Notes under the pieces: generated by a model
Seen by the model: the letters and a program-made list of their open reading frames with translations, nothing else
Database searches by the model: none
Told to the model about the DNA's origin: nothing
NCBI RefSeq assembly: GCF_015557435.1
Contig: NZ_JADNOH010000015.1
Span: forward strand, 1-38,629
Source: Collinsella aerofaciens
GTDB lineage: Bacteria > Actinomycetota > Coriobacteriia > Coriobacteriales > Coriobacteriaceae
DNA length: 38,629 bases
Reading direction: 5' to 3'
Made by a program: the position numbers and the translations under genes
Part shown: in pieces, positions 15,764 to 23,667 of the stretch
Numbering within the stretch: position 1 is the first letter of the stretch
Layout: each line of letters starts with the position of its first letter

Positions 15764-16531
15764 CTACTTGAACTGGTCGTGGTACGCCTTGCAGACCTCA
15801 TCCACGGGACCATCCATGCGTAGATCGCCTTTCTCGATCCAAACAGCACGCTGGCAAATGCGTTCAACCTGCTCCATGGAGTGAGAAACGAACAAGACCG
15901 TGACGTCGCCGCTCTCGATAAAGTGCTGAATACGGCGCTCGCACTTCTGCTGGAAAAAGACATCGCCAACAGAAAGCGTCTCATCGACGATTAGGATATC
16001 GGGCTCGGTAATCGTAGCGATGGCAAAGGCAATGCGCGCAACCATACCCGAAGAGAAGTTCTTCAAGGGCATGTCAACAAAATCTTTGAGCTCAGCAAAC
16101 TCGATGATCTCGTCAAAACTAGCGTCGATAAACTCCTTGGTATAGCCAAGCAGCGCACCGTTCAGATAGATGTTCTCCCGAGCCGTAAGCTCCGGGTCAA
16201 AACCGGCACCGAGCTCAATCAGCGGCGCAATATTGCCGTGAACCTTAACCTCACCTTCGCTGGGCTCCAAAACGCCAGCGATGATCTTGAGCATCGTAGA
16301 CTTGCCGGAACCGTTAGTACCAACAAGGCCAACGACCTCGCCACGATGCACATCAAACGAAATGTGCTTAAGAGCGCGGAATTCCTCAAAGAACAGCTCA
16401 TGCTTTGCGAGCTTAATAAAATACTCCTTGAGGTTTGTCAGGGACTCGGACGCCATGTTGAAAATCATGGTGACGTCTTTAACCTCAACAGCAAGGGGCT
16501 GCTTGCTGTAATCAATAGCAGATTCAGTCAT
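15764..16531 (-). CDS. Polysaccharide ABC exporter, ATP-binding protein (Wzt/TagH-like)
   Basis: This 255-residue ATPase would power export of a lipid-linked glycan across the membrane. It has Walker A GTNGSGKST (71-79), a Q-loop region near LIELGAGFDPELTARENI as in Wzt/TagH proteins, the signature FSSGM (159-163) and Walker B ILIVDE (179-184). It ends soon after the H-loop region (FVSHSM), so it lacks the C-terminal glycan-binding domain of some Wzt proteins. ATG 16531 is preceded by AAGGAG; the GTG three codons earlier overlaps that site. It follows its permease by 12 bases. In mycobacteria a similar exporter moves the galactan, which fits the neighbouring GlfT2-like genes; that substrate is inferred. 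Confidence 0.93.
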   Translation of the reverse strand: MTESAIDYSKQPLAVEVKDVTMIFNMASESLTNLKEYFIKLAKHELFFEEFRALKHISFDVHRGEVVGLVGTNGSGKSTMLKIIAGVLEPSEGEVKVHGNIAPLIELGAGFDPELTARENIYLNGALLGYTKEFIDASFDEIIEFAELKDFVDMPLKNFSSGMVARIAFAIATITEPDILIVDETLSVGDVFFQQKCERRIQHFIESGDVTVLFVSHSMEQVERICQRAVWIEKGDLRMDGPVDEVCKAYHDQFK

Positions 16532-16543
16532 GAACAGCACTCC

Positions 16544-17389
16544 TTAGATGTAGAGAATAAACTTGTGCTCGGTCTTATGGAACACGGTGTAGCCAACGAC
16601 AAGGGCGACAACCGCCCAAGCAACACAAAGGCTAAAAGTAAGCGCAGAAGGCATGGTGTTAAACAGGAAAATATCGCGCATAAACTGGAGATAGTTGTAC
16701 ATGGGATTTACAACCACCAGCACTTGAATCCAATGTGCCATCTGGCTAATAAAGTCGGTCGTCCAGAAAATCGGCGTCAGATACATCCAGGCCGTGATAA
16801 CAACGGTCCACAGGTGCATAACATCGCGGAAAAAAACCGCCAGCGCCGACAGCATCATGCCCAAGCCCATGCAGAAGCACATAAGCAACAGCAGACAAAC
16901 CGGCAGCAGAATTAAATGCCAGGTGGGGAGCACGTGGAACCAAAGCATAACCAAGGCGACGGCAACCAAAGAGAAGGCGAAGTTAACAAGTGAGAACAGC
17001 ACCTTCTGCACCGGAAAGACCCAACGGTGCACCTTAACCTTCTTAAGCAGTGAGGAAGCCCAAATGATGGACATAAGAGCTTGATTCGTCGACTCGGACA
17101 TGACAGAGAACGTCACGTTACCGACAATCAAGTAAAGCGGATACATTTCGGGCGTAATCGAGCCATTGCGACCTTGCGCGAAGATAGTCGAGAATACAAT
17201 CGACATAACAACCATCATCAGCAGCGGGTTAAGAACAGACCATGCCACGCCCAAGACGCTACGACGGTATTTAATCTTAAAATCTTTCGTGACAAGTTGC
17301 TTAAGAATGAACCTGTCCTTTTCAAAATCATTTTTAGCGTGAGAGGCCGGTTTAGCCACCGCCTTCTGACTCTCTACGTTGTCAGCCAC
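16544..17389 (-). CDS. Polysaccharide ABC exporter, permease (Wzm/TagG-like)
   Basis: This 281-residue membrane protein belongs to the ABC-2 permease family used for O-antigen, teichoic acid and galactan export. A cytoplasmic N-terminus with the amphipathic stretch LVTKDFKIKYRRSVLGVAWSVLNPLL leads into about six membrane segments (for example LLMMVVMSIVF, VLFSLVNFAFSLVAVALVML, LILLPVCLLLLMCFCMG, MLSALAVFFRDV, ALTFSLCVAWAVVALVVGY). I chose a GTG start at 17389 with AAGGAG seven bases upstream; the longer in-frame N-terminus would cover the promoter region. It is the first gene of a two-gene unit with the ATPase and is divergent from the DPM1-like gene. Confidence 0.92.
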   Translation of the reverse strand: MADNVESQKAVAKPASHAKNDFEKDRFILKQLVTKDFKIKYRRSVLGVAWSVLNPLLMMVVMSIVFSTIFAQGRNGSITPEMYPLYLIVGNVTFSVMSESTNQALMSIIWASSLLKKVKVHRWVFPVQKVLFSLVNFAFSLVAVALVMLWFHVLPTWHLILLPVCLLLLMCFCMGLGMMLSALAVFFRDVMHLWTVVITAWMYLTPIFWTTDFISQMAHWIQVLVVVNPMYNYLQFMRDIFLFNTMPSALTFSLCVAWAVVALVVGYTVFHKTEHKFILYI

Positions 17390-17426
17390 AGACCATCTCC
17401 TTGTCTCGTAAAACATAACAGTGGAA

Positions 17427-17517
17427 AGTATAGCCCTCCAGCGCAGGCGATAACCCACCGCAACAAATCTGGAGAACTAACCCATATCTAATCAAAGGGG
17501 CAGGCGATAGGTATACT
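17427..17517. promoter_or_regulatory. Divergent promoter region between the exporter and the DPM1-like gene
   Basis: Two TATACT elements face away from each other: one at 17427-17432 reading minus, toward the permease, and one at 17512-17517 reading plus, toward the glycosyltransferase. Each is placed correctly for a short leader. The -35 elements are poor in both directions, so regulation by an activator is possible but unproven. Confidence 0.35.
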
Positions 17518-17550
17518 TTCGACCAGTTGAGTCATTAGAGGAGGTCCTAC

Positions 17551-18480
17551 ATGGACTATTCGAATACCGCCGTCATAATCCCCTGCTACAACGAAGCGCT
17601 GACGATTGGCAAGGTTGCCGACGATTTTCATCGAGAGTTGCCCGGCGCAGTTGTCTATGTTTACGACAACAACTCGTCCGACGACACTTCGCAAATCGCC
17701 AAGCAGCACGGGGCTACGGTGCGCCATGAGCCCAGGCAGGGCAAAGGTAACGTATGTCGCCAAATGTTCCGTGATGTCGATGCTGAATGCTATCTAATGG
17801 TTGATGGAGACGACACTTACCCCGCCGAGGCGGCAAAGGCGCTTTGCGAGCCCATCCTTAACGGCGAAGCCGATATGACCGTTGGCGACCGTCTCTCTAA
17901 CGGCACCTACGCAAAAGAAAACAACCGCGCATTTCACGGATTTGGCAACAATCTCGTTCGCACCATGATCAAATGGATATACGGCTACAGCTTTGACGAC
18001 GTTATGACAGGCTACAGAGCTATGAGCAAACCTTTCGTAAAGACCTTTCCCATCTTAAGTGAGGGCTTCCAGATCGAAACCGAGCTCTCCATCCACGCCG
18101 TCGACCACCGCTGGCGAATTAAAGACGTGCCGGTGGAGTATCGCGATCGGCCCGCAGGCTCCGAGTCCAAGCTTAATACCGTTAGCGACGGCATTAAGGT
18201 CATCGCAATGATCGGCACGCTCTTTAAAGACTATCGTCCGCTCAAGTTCTTTACCCTTATAGCGCTCATCTTCGCCATCATAGGCCTTGCTCTCGGAATT
18301 CCAATTGTTGCGGAGTACTTCCAAACCGGCTTAGTCCCCCGCTTCCCCACGGCCATACTTGCGGCCTCATTCATGTTCCTGTGTGGGTTGAGTCTAGCAA
18401 CGGGACTAATCCTCGACTCAGTTGCAAAAGTCGAAAGAAAACAATGGGAGCTACAAGCCTATAAAACCTATTCAAAATAA
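17551..18480 (+). CDS. DPM1-like family 2 glycosyltransferase with C-terminal membrane segments
   Basis: The 309 residues begin with a GT-A domain: VIIPCYNEALTIGKV, VYDNNSSDDTS and the metal-binding VDGDDTYP. This is followed by DVMTGYRAMSKPF and the GFQIETELS stretch of polyprenyl-phosphate sugar synthases. Two hydrophobic segments lie at the C-terminus (FFTLIALIFAIIGLALGIPI, and AAILAASFMFLCGLSLATGLIL in general outline). Such enzymes move a sugar from a nucleotide donor to a polyprenyl phosphate on the inner face of the membrane. The sugar is not known. AGAGGAGG lies before the ATG. It is transcribed alone, away from the exporter operon, and its stop codon falls inside a bidirectional terminator. 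Confidence 0.88.
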   Translation: MDYSNTAVIIPCYNEALTIGKVADDFHRELPGAVVYVYDNNSSDDTSQIAKQHGATVRHEPRQGKGNVCRQMFRDVDAECYLMVDGDDTYPAEAAKALCEPILNGEADMTVGDRLSNGTYAKENNRAFHGFGNNLVRTMIKWIYGYSFDDVMTGYRAMSKPFVKTFPILSEGFQIETELSIHAVDHRWRIKDVPVEYRDRPAGSESKLNTVSDGIKVIAMIGTLFKDYRPLKFFTLIALIFAIIGLALGIPIVAEYFQTGLVPRFPTAILAASFMFLCGLSLATGLILDSVAKVERKQWELQAYKTYSK

Positions 18481-18517
18481 GAAGGGGGTCCGGAAATAAT
18501 CCGGACCCCCTTCTTAT
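18477..18517. terminator. Bidirectional 18-bp terminator between convergent genes
   Basis: Positions 18477-18494 pair perfectly with 18500-18517 over a 5-base AT loop. The stem carries AAGAAGGGGGTCCGG on one side, with T-rich ends in both directions. It includes the TAA of the upstream plus-strand gene and touches the stop of the minus-strand gene at 18517. Confidence 0.9.
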
Positions 18518-20355
18518 CAAAGCCCCAAGTACTTTTCCCAAAACTCTCGCGAAGTCATGTACGGCATGGCATTTTTCCATGCCCCCCTGACGCTCCTGCC
18601 TTCTTTGCGATAGCGCGCCATCAGCTCGCGCTCTCGGCAGCGAACGCTCTTGAACCGCGCTCGGTCCATCGTGCGAACCGATCCCTTCTCGCGGGTCGGA
18701 TCAAGAAAGACCAGCGTCTTGCAGCGCGTCGAGTTGCCCTCAAGCGTACAGCTGCCGTTCTTTACTACATAGCCAGGTTTCCCGCACAGCAGCGCATCGG
18801 GAAGATAATGCTTGTCGTAAGGAATAGATCTCCAATACTTCATAAACTTCGAAGGATGGAATTCCAGATTAGCATTAGCGAGCACTTGCTTCGTAACCCC
18901 GGCCTTGCGTAGAAGCTCAGGGTCCATCTCGGAAACAGGAATCAGCTTTTCGTTTAGCTTACCCTTACCGATCATAGTTGCAGCGCCATCAAGCTTCTGG
19001 AGATACTCAGGGCCGCGCAGATAGTCCTCAAAGCCATCAAGAATAAACTCGGCAGCCTGATAATCCATATCGCGCAAATTCTGACGTACCCCTCGCTGAA
19101 TACGAAGGACAAACATCTTCTCATCAGCACAATCATCGAGAGCAATCATGGCAAAGAAGTTGCGGAAATATTGATAACAATCCACCGAAGCCCTGAAACG
19201 CCCCTCAAAGCTTGCATGCCACACACAAATGCAATTCATGGTCATGTAGACGGGCTTATTGCGCATGCCAAACTCAACGTCGTCACAGCGGATAAAGAAA
19301 GGCATGGGAAGACCGTTCTTTTCGATAGCCTTCACCGGAATACAGCTATACCACCAGGCTCCGTAAGCCTGGTCAACCTCGACGTTTGTGCGTTCATTTT
19401 CGAGGATGTCGGCCAGCTTGCCGACATTCAGATCATCTTTTACGCGACGATAAGCACCGGTAGTCGCCACATACGAGACATCCTCAAACTGACGAGTAGG
19501 GTCCTCCATTGAGAGCATGGCGCCGTTAATAAAGGCATCCTTATATTTGCCCTTCGCAAGAGAGAGGAGATTGAACGTACGAATCAAACTCTCGGGCATG
19601 ATGGAGACATCGTCATCCATCAAAATGATATGTGTGAACTGATCAGGAGTTTCAGTGGCCGCCATCATTCCTCGTGCAAAGCCTCCCGAGCCACCCGTGT
19701 TGGGATTCGGGAGCACGGTGACTAGCCCATCGGAAAGTGATGCAGAATCGAGCGTCTGCCCATTGTCGACGACAAACATGTGGAAGTGGTCGCGAATCGG
19801 ACCGTCCTCTTTGGAGATGCCCGCTTTAACGAGTTCAATATTCGGAAGAATGTACTGCTCATTCTTAAATGTGGTAGTAGAAAGAACAAGATTGATCGGG
19901 TTAATTGAGTCCTCAGGAACATCAGTCAGATAAGAAGCGTTCAAGAGGTCTACGGAATAGCCCTCATCACTCTCAATCCTAAAACCGATTAAGTCGTAGC
20001 CGGTTGTATCGACATCAATATCGATAACGCAAGGATCAACTTCATCGCCATCAAAAGGATTCGATTTAAGCTCGACAGGATTCAGCTCGTTAGATCTCAC
20101 TCCATGAACGACAACCCGGCCTCTGCCAAATAAAGCCATATGCAAGACGACGCTGTCAACAGACGCATACTGATGCCATTTGCCAGCAGATAAGCCATTT
20201 ACATACGTCAGAAAGTCAACGTTTCCATTGATATGAAGTGAATGAATGTCGTCATTATACGAAGCATCACCAGAGAGCACGCGATAGTAGAGTTCGGGAA
20301 AATCCTTTGCATGCTTTTCAACTTTAAGTACAACATTCGCAAGTTTAAACTGCAT
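18517..20355 (-). CDS. GlfT2-like galactofuranosyltransferase, copy A
   Basis: This 612-residue protein matches the layout of mycobacterial GlfT2, which polymerises galactofuranose from UDP-Galf. An N-terminal beta-rich domain (about 1-150) is followed by the GT-A core with STTTFKNEQYI, VVDNGQTL, NPNTGGSGGFARGM and the metal-binding MDDDVS (Asp 247-249). The GlfT2 signature set is complete: Trp-Trp (334-335), the Asp-Asp pair in IRCDDVEF (358-359; catalytic base by analogy) and a histidine in VWHASF (380). A helical C-terminal part follows. I chose ATG 20355 (MQFKLAN) because the paralog starts with MHFKLAN. It is last in a three-gene unit with licD and copy B. Linkage type and acceptor are unknown. 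Confidence 0.88.
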   Translation of the reverse strand: MQFKLANVVLKVEKHAKDFPELYYRVLSGDASYNDDIHSLHINGNVDFLTYVNGLSAGKWHQYASVDSVVLHMALFGRGRVVVHGVRSNELNPVELKSNPFDGDEVDPCVIDIDVDTTGYDLIGFRIESDEGYSVDLLNASYLTDVPEDSINPINLVLSTTTFKNEQYILPNIELVKAGISKEDGPIRDHFHMFVVDNGQTLDSASLSDGLVTVLPNPNTGGSGGFARGMMAATETPDQFTHIILMDDDVSIMPESLIRTFNLLSLAKGKYKDAFINGAMLSMEDPTRQFEDVSYVATTGAYRRVKDDLNVGKLADILENERTNVEVDQAYGAWWYSCIPVKAIEKNGLPMPFFIRCDDVEFGMRNKPVYMTMNCICVWHASFEGRFRASVDCYQYFRNFFAMIALDDCADEKMFVLRIQRGVRQNLRDMDYQAAEFILDGFEDYLRGPEYLQKLDGAATMIGKGKLNEKLIPVSEMDPELLRKAGVTKQVLANANLEFHPSKFMKYWRSIPYDKHYLPDALLCGKPGYVVKNGSCTLEGNSTRCKTLVFLDPTREKGSVRTMDRARFKSVRCRERELMARYRKEGRSVRGAWKNAMPYMTSREFWEKYLGL

Positions 20356-20387
20356 TTCAAATACCTTAATCAAAGCCATTGTAACTA

Positions 20388-21575
20388 CTAATTACATTCG
20401 ACGACAAACTTTGCCATCGCGGAGCGAACATCAGGATCAGACAAAACATCCTTTGCAAAATGATCATGCCCGCAGATGTCCATAGGCATGTAAGGCCATC
20501 CAGGATAACAGGCGTCAGCGACCTTTTCCGCTTTCGCAGGAACCGAAAAAGAGAAACCGCCAAACGGATGCTTTCTTACGGGAAGAATATCGTTGCGATC
20601 CCAAATTATTTTTCGCTTAGGGGCATCAAAAACGTTATCAATCGCGTATGCAAAATCGGCATGAGGCTCATCGGTCAACAAACCAAGTGCATGAGCCTTT
20701 TCGTTAAATGAATCGAATACGCTCTGGACAAGATCAATCTCCGCAGAAGAAACAACTGTTCTCTGAGCTTCCAAGTCAACATCCCCGCACTGCACGCTAA
20801 GACCACTGTCGGGATGAACCATCCAAGGATTATCTTTCCAAAAACTAAACTCATGCTCATTTTTGTCAAAGAAATCCATAAGCTCAATTCTGAGTTGCCT
20901 AAGTCGATCGTTCGCGCGCTTGGAATTCTCGGCCGCACGGTCGTAAATCGAAATGTCCACAAAACAAGGTATAAGCGAATTAGTTGAACAAAAGCGAACT
21001 TGACGGCACTTTACAAACCAGTCATATACAAGAGTGATTTGATATTCAGGGTCGTCTTTTAAAGCGGCAGTGAGCTTATCCACATCGGACCTAAGCATGC
21101 AGATATCAATATCGTCGTCCCAAGGAATAAAACCCGATCGAGACAAGGTGCCAACAAGAGAACCATAAGAAAGCCAGTATTGAATATTATTGGCAGCACA
21201 AATCGCGTCTAGCTTACTCATCAACACCGCGTTTGCCTGCTGCATCAATCGAATATCACCCTCGGCGTCGGGTAATGCATCAAAGATTTTGCAACGGAGC
21301 TCAAAAGGGGTGAGATCGGGGTACGCACGTCGCGCTAACAATTCAAAGCGAAGCCTCATTTGTTCTGACAGACTTTGTTGGCGTTGCTTGAGCAATTCAA
21401 TTTCTGGAAATAGCCGAGTATCGAATTTGTAATTGATATTCATATTGATACCGTTATCGGCCTGCTCAATACGGGCGAAAACCTCGTCAAAACGACGGTC
21501 CATATCCTCATGCATAGCATGCAACGATCGGGATGAGCCAGGGAGGATCTTTTTAATAGTAGAAAGCAAGGACAT
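20388..21575 (-). CDS. LicD-family phosphotransferase
   Basis: This 395-residue protein has a LicD core of the nucleotidyltransferase-like fold: WLSYGSLVGTLSRSGFIPWDDDIDICM, with GS at 138-139 and the metal-binding Asp cluster at 153-157. LicD proteins transfer phosphocholine or other phospho-groups to surface glycans. The first 80 or so residues form a predicted coiled coil (HEDMDRRFDEVFARIEQ onward), which may anchor it in an assembly. It lies between two GlfT2-like genes, so it may add a phospho-substituent to the same polymer. No choline uptake or CDP-choline gene lies in the window, so the group added is unknown. GAAGG precedes ATG 21575. Confidence 0.82.
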   Translation of the reverse strand: MSLLSTIKKILPGSSRSLHAMHEDMDRRFDEVFARIEQADNGINMNINYKFDTRLFPEIELLKQRQQSLSEQMRLRFELLARRAYPDLTPFELRCKIFDALPDAEGDIRLMQQANAVLMSKLDAICAANNIQYWLSYGSLVGTLSRSGFIPWDDDIDICMLRSDVDKLTAALKDDPEYQITLVYDWFVKCRQVRFCSTNSLIPCFVDISIYDRAAENSKRANDRLRQLRIELMDFFDKNEHEFSFWKDNPWMVHPDSGLSVQCGDVDLEAQRTVVSSAEIDLVQSVFDSFNEKAHALGLLTDEPHADFAYAIDNVFDAPKRKIIWDRNDILPVRKHPFGGFSFSVPAKAEKVADACYPGWPYMPMDICGHDHFAKDVLSDPDVRSAMAKFVVECN

Positions 21576-21629
21576 GGCTTAACCTTCGCAACGACAAACA
21601 ATGGACGAAGCACAATTACTCATATGATA

Positions 21630-21666
21630 CAAAAGAATGAGTGGGTCCCACCTTGAAACCCACTCA
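21630..21666 (-). terminator. Terminator-like hairpin after GlfT2-like copy B
   Basis: A 9-bp stem (21638-21646 with 21658-21666, 11-base loop) is followed on the minus strand by TTCTTTTGT. It separates GlfT2-like copy B from licD, so licD and copy A may be expressed at a lower or separate level. Confidence 0.6.
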
Positions 21667-21674
21667 CATGAAGA

Positions 21675-23555
21675 CTACTCCGACGCCTCTTTCAAATACT
21701 GTTTCCAGAAATCGATCGAAGTAAAGACATCTCTATACGAAGCGTATTCGGTATAAATCTTATCTTTGTTACGCTTGAATTCCTTCTCGGCTTTACGAAA
21801 ACGACTCCAAACCTCTTTGAATCGCTTCTTATCCATATGTCTAATGGCACCCTTTTTATTAGGCATATCTACCACAATAAGCGTGTCAACATCCCTGATT
21901 TTACCTGCGGGATAAACCCATCCCGCAGCATCAATAACAGCAACCCTACCGTTACGTTTAGCGGAGTCGTTAACAAAACGGTGGCCATTAATGGTCAGAT
22001 AATCCTTAAATGCCTGCAGCCTAGACCTGTCGCCCCCAAGGCTCAGATTGCCAAAAGTCAGTTGCGTCAAGTCGACACCCAATTCTAGCGCCTGAGGGAT
22101 GAGCTGCTCGATGGGAATCAATTGTTCCCTTTCACGATTTGCCGCCATAAAACGGGATTCAGCGACAGGATGAGAAATCCACTCCGGACCTCTCAAAAAA
22201 TCTTCAAGACCTTTTACGGCAAGAGCAGCTTCATCGTAATTAAATTTCTTCAAGTCGAGCTCAACTTCACGACGAATCTCATAAAGAAAATCAGAGAGAG
22301 GCGCAGCGCCAGTTGTCGCCTGACTGATTAGCGTATTTCGGCTTACCTGATAACGCTCCACGGCAGCACTATACTTAAACTTAAAGGAATTATGCCAAAC
22401 GCAAATACCATTCATGGACATGAACTTGGGCTTGCAGCGAAGCGCGTACTCGGCGTCATCCGAACGAACAAATAAAGGCAAAGGCAGCCCCTCGCGCTCA
22501 ATCGTTGCGGTAGGTATAACGCAATACCACCAGCCAGCATACTGTTGGGCAGTGTCCTCATAAAGGCCAGTTGGGGCCTTATATATCTCGGTCTCAACGA
22601 CATCATGAAGTGAGGTCATATAGCCTGCAGGCTTAAGGGGAGAAAAAGTTCCCTTAGCAGTAAAGAACCCTAAATCCTCGGTACGCAAATTGGGCTCTTC
22701 CAAGCTCATCATGGCACCCGATAAAAAGGCCTCAGCATATTCTTCTTTGAGAAGAGAGAGCAGGTTGAAAGTGCGGATAAAACTCTCGGGAAGAACCTCG
22801 ACATCATCGTCCATCAGGAGAACATGAGTCGCTTTAGGATTCTGCTCAAGTGACTCAATCATCCCCCGAGCAAAACCACCAGACCCGCCAACATTAGGAT
22901 TTGGATGAACAGTAACACGCGATGAATCCAGGTTTGCACTATTCAGCGAACGGCCATTATCAATAATGTGTACGTGGAAATGATCAGCAATCTCTTCATC
23001 AGAATCAATAATGTTCTTTTGTAAAAGAGATACGTTACGGACAATATAGTCTTCTTTTTTAAACGTAGTAGTTGCAAGCGCTAGCTCAACTGGATGAATA
23101 TCCAGTTCTTCACAATCGCAATAATAATACGCATTCCGAATATTAACAGGGCCTTCAGTACTGATATTAAAAGCGTGCAGAATCTCTCCCTCACAAAGGG
23201 AGAGTTCGATTTCAGCTGTACTCCATTCATCGGATCGTTGCAAACTAACCGCAGAGCCATCAATTGTAGAAGGAATCCAAGAATAATTATTTGCATACGT
23301 CTGCTGAAGCGTTAAGGCGGAGCCGCAATACTCGATATGAAGATAAAACGCCTTTGCAGTAGTGTATTTTCGCCACTTATTAATGGATAGCGCATTAAAA
23401 TATGTTGTGAAATCAACATTGGTCGATTTCATGATTTCAATAGCGTCATTCGAAGTTGGAATAACGAGACCCTCCGTTGCCCTATAGCAAAGCAATGGAT
23501 ACTGCAACATCGCATCAGATCCGTTAAAAATCAAATTTGCAAGTTTAAAATGCAT
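21675..23555 (-). CDS. GlfT2-like galactofuranosyltransferase, copy B
   Basis: This 626-residue paralog of the 18517-20355 gene shares the full architecture: an N-terminal beta-rich domain, TTTFKKEDYI, IIDNGRSL, NPNVGGSGGFARGM, the Asp triad in MDDDVE (249-251), Trp-Trp (342-343), Asp-Asp in VRSDDAEY (366-367) and a histidine in VWHNSF (388). Both copies therefore look active. Two such enzymes could act in series, as GlfT1 and GlfT2 do in mycobacteria, or make alternating linkages; sequence alone does not decide. ATG 23555 follows GGATGG; the upstream in-frame start at 23612 lies in the intergenic hairpin. Its DNA is clearly more A+T-rich than the aro cluster. Confidence 0.88.
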   Translation of the reverse strand: MHFKLANLIFNGSDAMLQYPLLCYRATEGLVIPTSNDAIEIMKSTNVDFTTYFNALSINKWRKYTTAKAFYLHIEYCGSALTLQQTYANNYSWIPSTIDGSAVSLQRSDEWSTAEIELSLCEGEILHAFNISTEGPVNIRNAYYYCDCEELDIHPVELALATTTFKKEDYIVRNVSLLQKNIIDSDEEIADHFHVHIIDNGRSLNSANLDSSRVTVHPNPNVGGSGGFARGMIESLEQNPKATHVLLMDDDVEVLPESFIRTFNLLSLLKEEYAEAFLSGAMMSLEEPNLRTEDLGFFTAKGTFSPLKPAGYMTSLHDVVETEIYKAPTGLYEDTAQQYAGWWYCVIPTATIEREGLPLPLFVRSDDAEYALRCKPKFMSMNGICVWHNSFKFKYSAAVERYQVSRNTLISQATTGAAPLSDFLYEIRREVELDLKKFNYDEAALAVKGLEDFLRGPEWISHPVAESRFMAANREREQLIPIEQLIPQALELGVDLTQLTFGNLSLGGDRSRLQAFKDYLTINGHRFVNDSAKRNGRVAVIDAAGWVYPAGKIRDVDTLIVVDMPNKKGAIRHMDKKRFKEVWSRFRKAEKEFKRNKDKIYTEYASYRDVFTSIDFWKQYLKEASE

Positions 23556-23614
23556 TGAAAACCATCCAAAAAAATTCCTGGTGCAACTTGGCAAAATGGC
23601 ATAAATGCCCATGG

Positions 23615-23655
23615 CATTGTCTGCATTCTCACTGATTTTAAGAATGCAAACAATG
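23615..23655 (-). terminator. Long hairpin after rmlC-D
   Basis: Positions 23615-23629 pair with 23641-23655 with one mismatch in 15. It lies just past the rmlC-D stop and before the GlfT2-like copy B. A clean T run is missing, so it may be a weak terminator or a processing site. Confidence 0.4.
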
Positions 23656-23667
23656 TACTAAAGGCAT

